The notes under the pieces: generated by a model
Databases searched by the model: none
What the model was told of the DNA's origin: nothing
What the model saw: only the letters and a program-made list of their open reading frames with translations
Position numbers and translations under genes: made by a program
Source of the DNA: Nitrospira lenta
GTDB lineage: Bacteria; Nitrospirota; Nitrospiria; Nitrospirales; Nitrospiraceae
Length of the DNA: 14,628 bases
Assembly: GCA_945906715.1 (NCBI GenBank)
Contig: CAMDRK010000029.1
Location: 1-14,628 of the forward strand
Reading direction: 5' to 3'
In this document: positions 14,508 to 14,628 of the stretch, piece after piece
Position numbering within the stretch: the first letter of the stretch is position 1
Layout of the letters: every line of letters begins with the position of its first letter

Positions 14508-14628
14508 TCAATCGACGTTCAGCAACTCCGGCTGGAGTAAGACCACTTCACTGGACAGGGGCTGACGGAAATTCATTCGGCAATAACAGGCATACGTCAC
14601 ATAGGTATCTTGCAGGCAGTACCGAGCC
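14508..14628 (-). CDS. C-terminal end of an unidentified protein (5' truncated)
   Basis: The minus strand is open from the window edge to TGA at 14510-14508, giving 39 codons. The peptide includes YCLQDTYVTYACYCRMNFRQ and ends LLQPELLNVD. Three Cys in about 13 residues and the balanced composition look like real coding sequence rather than chance. The stop lies 6 bp from the converging lipoprotein stop, which fits a normal tail-to-tail gene pair. Family unknown; too little is present to say more. Confidence 0.7.
   Translation of the reverse strand, partial: ARYCLQDTYVTYACYCRMNFRQPLSSEVVLLQPELLNVD

Overview
The window (about 54-57% GC by eye) reads as ordinary chromosome of a Gram-negative-type bacterium. 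Gene content and protein style suggest a Nitrospira-like member of Nitrospirota: a B12-dependent class II ribonucleotide reductase, tandem-ACT protein, AmpG-like permease, paired tRNA methylthiotransferases and lineage-style lipoproteins. This assignment is inference; no rRNA or marker tree supports it. I see no mobile element, CRISPR array, tRNA or rRNA.

Layout. 1-535 (+) is the C-terminal end of DNA ligase LigA. It converges on, and overlaps by 8 bp, a CNNM/CBS membrane protein (528-1808, -). Next is a 158-bp gap (1809-1966) packed with three inverted repeats, then a probable 53-codon small gene (1967-2128, +) with a strong ribosome binding site. A minus-strand block follows, read from 7223 down to 2098: nrdJ, a PD-(D/E)XK-like small protein, a tandem-ACT protein and the lipoprotein rlpA. 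Gaps inside it are 13, 68 and 2 bp, so it is probably one operon. Its 338-bp upstream region has a TTGACA promoter and two DnaA-box-like sites. A DUF4359-like protein (7562-7933, -) lies upstream. From a divergent start come a small three-helix membrane protein (8042-8338, +), a converging AmpG-like permease (8333-9601, -) and a small exported protein (9740-10150, -).

From 10291 a plus-strand operon encodes two radical-SAM tRNA methylthiotransferases, MtaB and MiaB, joined by an ATGA overlap. Its predicted promoter would give a nearly leaderless mRNA and is overlaid by an 11-bp-arm dyad. A 413-bp gap (12972-13384) holds a candidate promoter and a 12-bp-arm hairpin. It precedes a 43-codon single-helix membrane protein and a coiled-coil lipoprotein, both +. 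The last 120 bases hold the C-terminal end of an unrecognised minus-strand gene.

How the genes connect: LigA and NrdJ serve DNA synthesis and repair. RlpA and AmpG serve murein cleavage and recycling. MtaB and MiaB modify the 2-position of A37 derivatives in tRNA. I found no clearly novel multi-gene system. The least explained items are the nuclease-like protein behind nrdJ, the two very small genes with structured leaders, and the operator-like dyads at 10244-10274 and 1869-1942.
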